A stretch of DNA of 53,617 nt from contig NZ_JAFKIC010000125.1 of assembly GCF_017306585.1 (NCBI RefSeq), positions 1 through 53,617 on the forward strand, read 5' to 3'. Below the pieces are notes generated by a model. That model ran no database searches, was not told the origin of the DNA, and saw only the letters and a program-made list of their open reading frames with translations. The translations under genes and the position numbers were made by a program. Shown here piece by piece: positions 51,654 to 53,617 of this stretch. Origin of the DNA: Mesorhizobium sp. Its GTDB lineage: Bacteria; Pseudomonadota; Alphaproteobacteria; Rhizobiales; Rhizobiaceae. Position 1 is the first letter of the stretch; every line of letters begins with the position of its first letter.

Positions 51654-53058
51654 ATGTCAACTTCTGATTTCAATTTGAGCGACGTTTCAGCTCAGGATAT
51701 CGTCGAGACCGTTCGCGACGGGCTTCTGGTTCTTGACGCCGAACTAACCGTCGTTTCGGCCAATAACGCCTTTTATTCGATGTTCGCGACTGCGGCCGAG
51801 ACGACCATTGGCCGCCGCCTCTACGATCTGGGCAATGGCCAGTGGGACATCCCGGCGTTGCGCGTGTTGCTGGAGGAGATCCTTCCGCGGAAAACCACCG
51901 TTGAGGCTTACGAGGTCGAGCACGTCTTCCCGGATGTGGGTCCGAAGACGATGCTTCTTAACGCCCGTAAGGTTCACCGTCCCGGGATCAGCTTCGATTT
52001 CTTTCTCCTGACGATCGACGACGTGACGGAACTGCGGAATGAACAACGCAAGGCGACGATCAATCTGCGCCTGGGCCAGACCATCGCAGATACGGTGCGG
52101 GATCCTCTTGTCATTCTGGATTCCGACATGCGGATAGTCACCGCCAGCCGGAACTTCGTTCTTATGTTCGGGGACAGCGCGGAAGATGTTGTTGGCAAGC
52201 GTCTCGAAGACCTCAAGCAGGGTCAGTGGGATGTCGCGGCGCTGCACGCCTTGCTCGACCACGTCGTGCCTGACGATCGGCCATTCGACGACTTCCTGCT
52301 CGAGGACGAATTTCCGCTGCTCGGACATCGCATCTTCAAGCTGTACGCACGCAAGATACAGGTTCCAGGCAACCTGGGCACGCAGCTTCTCCTCGTCTTC
52401 GAGGATGCTACCAAGGAAACGCTGTTTGATCGTCACCGGAATGTTCTGGCCGCCGAGTTGGCACATCGGATCAAAAACAGCTTGCAGGTCATCTCGTCCT
52501 TTGTGAGCTACGAGCTCCGGCGGGCGGCCGACCCGTGCGTGGAAGGCTATCGCGCCATGCAGGCACGCATCAGCGCGGTCGCGGAACTCTACGACGTGAT
52601 CGCCAAATCGAGTGCCTTCGGGCCAGTCGAGATCGAGGCCTACCTGGAGGGCATCGCGTCGAGCATCCTCCTCAAGCCTTCTTGGCGCGAATTCCGGCAT
52701 CGAGATCGCTGTCGATGCGGAACCGCTCACGATCGTGGCCGATCATGCTGTTCCGCTCGGCCTGATGGTCAACGAGCTTGCGACCAATGCGATCAAATAC
52801 GCGTTTCCAAAAGGCACGGGCCGCATCACGCTGGGCTTCCAGCGGCGTGATGGCGAGGTCACCCTTACCGTCGAGGACAACGGCGTCGGCATGAATCCGG
52901 CCGGCGGCGAATCGGGCATGGGATCGCGGTTCATAGCCGCTTTCGCCCAGCAGCTCGGAGGAACACTTGCCAAGGCGTCGGCCGGGACCGGGACAACCTT
53001 CATCGTCCGGCTGCCGCTGACCGTTCTTGCCGGAAATGAAAGTTCTGCCGCATCGTAA
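51654..53058 (+). pseudogene. PAS-domain HWE/HisKA_2 sensor kinase with frameshift
   Basis: Two PAS domains (about residues 10-125 and 135-250, both with the DLGNGQWDIPALR / DLKQGQWDVAALH motif) lead to a HisKA_2 phospho-acceptor at His271 (ELAHRIKNSLQVISSF). After GIASSILLK the frame breaks. The ATPase part continues in another frame as LLGANSGIEIAVDAEPLT, NELATNAIKYAFPKG and VEDNGVGMNP to 53058. Dropping one C at 52677-52678 (AAGCCTT to AAGCTT) rejoins them as KLLGANSG. There is no response regulator nearby. Whole, it would be a soluble 467-residue kinase; broken, it would be inactive. Confidence 0.82.
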
Positions 53059-53098
53059 CGTTTCCAGGCCTTCTTTCAAAATCCAAGACAACAACTGT

Positions 53099-53339
53099 CA
53101 GCCCAAAATCCTTCTGACTCCTGTTTGGCCACTCGTAAAGATCAGGCAGCGGATGGGGTCGAATCCTTGCCGTTTGCCAATCTTGAGCCGACCTTTGCTG
53201 CAACAGCCCACCGGGCGCAAAACATTAAGTTCCAATTCGACCTTCATCGGGCTGGCCGCGCGGCGCCGTGGCTCTTGGTATCATTCGCCAGATACCTCCG
53301 ATGTGGGTCCACGGTGACGCCGTGCCGCGTGAAGTCTCG
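53099..53339 (+). pseudogene. Decayed tetR remnant
   Basis: The stretch 53238-53339 aligns with the TetR gene at 43731-43870. CTTGG.ATCAT.CGCCA.ATAC is almost identical and translates ALGIIRQI in both, and DAVPRE matches DAIPRE. Gaps and frame changes break the coding. The 18 bases at 53099-53116 match 43334-43351, upstream of that tetR, in 16 of 18 positions. So this looks like a tetR copy with its leader, missing about 240 internal bases. The rest of 53059-53387 shows nothing else I can name. Confidence 0.55.
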
Positions 53340-53387
53340 ACAAACGGACAAGGCCGCACGCGGCCACGAAAGGCGGGCTCGTCGTGA

Positions 53388-53617
53388 CTAAATGCCGAGC
53401 ATCTTCTTGGCTTCGTTGAGCGCAGCCTCTGATCCTGCATGATCGCCGGCCGCATGCAATTTCTCGCCTTGGGCACGCAGTTCTTTGACCTTGGTCATAT
53501 CGGCCTCCGCGAGGGTCGCGGACGGCAACGCCGCGTCGATCGCGGCCATGATGGTCGGGGATGAATTCGCAAAGGCGGCCGCTGGGATGACCGACAAGAA
53601 AAGCGCAAGTGAAATTG
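53388..53617 (-). CDS. Small secreted protein, 5' end outside the window
   Basis: The frame runs from the window edge to a TAG at 53388. It reads ISLALFLSVIPAAAFANSS (end of a signal peptide), then a helical, Ala/Lys/Glu-rich mature part (MTKVKELRAQGEKLHAAG, SEAALNEAKKMLGI). The start codon lies beyond 53617. I do not recognise the family; the helical repeat-like end could be a single TPR-type hairpin. It is probably a small periplasmic protein. Confidence 0.6.
   Translation of the reverse strand, partial: ISLALFLSVIPAAAFANSSPTIMAAIDAALPSATLAEADMTKVKELRAQGEKLHAAGDHAGSEAALNEAKKMLGI

Overview
The window is about 53.6 kb of high-GC DNA from an alphaproteobacterium. The best guess is Hyphomicrobiales of the Mesorhizobium/Phyllobacteriaceae type, most likely an accessory replicon or genomic island. 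The evidence is the gene families: bacterial transglutaminase-like cysteine peptidases (DUF920), DUF882, NrsF with an ECF sigma factor, DUF1007, DUF1289, ChrB N-terminal domain, and HWE/HisKA_2 kinase. A CtrA-type motif and several gene remnants typical of plasmids and islands add to it. I saw no tRNA, rRNA, CRISPR array, transposase or integrase. The dominant theme is metal (copper, nickel/cobalt, possibly chromate) and thiol homeostasis in the envelope, mixed with an unusually large set of cell-wall and envelope genes.

Layout. (1) 0.2-7.6 kb: a truncated DUF2958 gene, then a compact minus-strand run. In transcription order it is a Met/Cys-rich secreted protein, a multicopper oxidase, a DUF411 protein, an unlisted 57-residue membrane protein, CcmG-like and TlpA-like thioredoxins, a small two-TM protein, SCO1/SenC, a DsbA-family protein, CcdA and a PCYCGC-like Cys-rich protein. 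(2) 7.9-18.7 kb: envelope genes (L,D-transpeptidase, DUF882, two DUF920 peptidases, acyltransferase, M23 peptidase), an ECF sigma/NrsF pair, a DsbA relic and a frameshifted DUF1007 gene. (3) 18.9-21.8 kb: an aldehyde dehydrogenase, DUF305 and a 16-cysteine four-helix copper-storage-type protein. (4) 21.9-25.9 kb: a tightly packed minus-strand operon of a methyltransferase-like protein, an exported transglutaminase, a class B penicillin-binding protein and a CPIC-containing membrane protein. (5) 26-32 kb: a transplanted lgt copy, a frameshifted hydrolase, DUF1289, an atypical P1B ATPase, RcnR with its operator and a frameshifted NicO exporter. (6) 32-42 kb: YdcF, cytochrome b561, then the core copper locus. 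In that locus copA-cueR-multicopper oxidase-yqaA run one way, and copZ, a DUF4396-multicopper oxidase fusion and a thioredoxin-reductase-like protein run the other way, from two divergent CueR-type promoters. (7) 42-53.6 kb: a flavin reductase/TetR pair, a seven-gene lipid-phosphate operon headed by a ChrB-domain protein, a frameshifted PAS sensor kinase, a decayed tetR remnant and a partial gene at the edge.

How it works together (inference): CopA and CopZ move cytoplasmic Cu(I), and three multicopper oxidases oxidise copper outside. The DUF411, SCO, DsbA, TlpA, CcmG and CcdA set keeps periplasmic cysteines and copper centres in the right state. The Csp-type protein stores copper. RcnR controls nickel/cobalt efflux, whose exporter is now broken. 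The envelope genes may repair or modify the wall under metal stress. At least four genes carry single-base frameshifts, so either the region is decaying or the assembly has indel errors.
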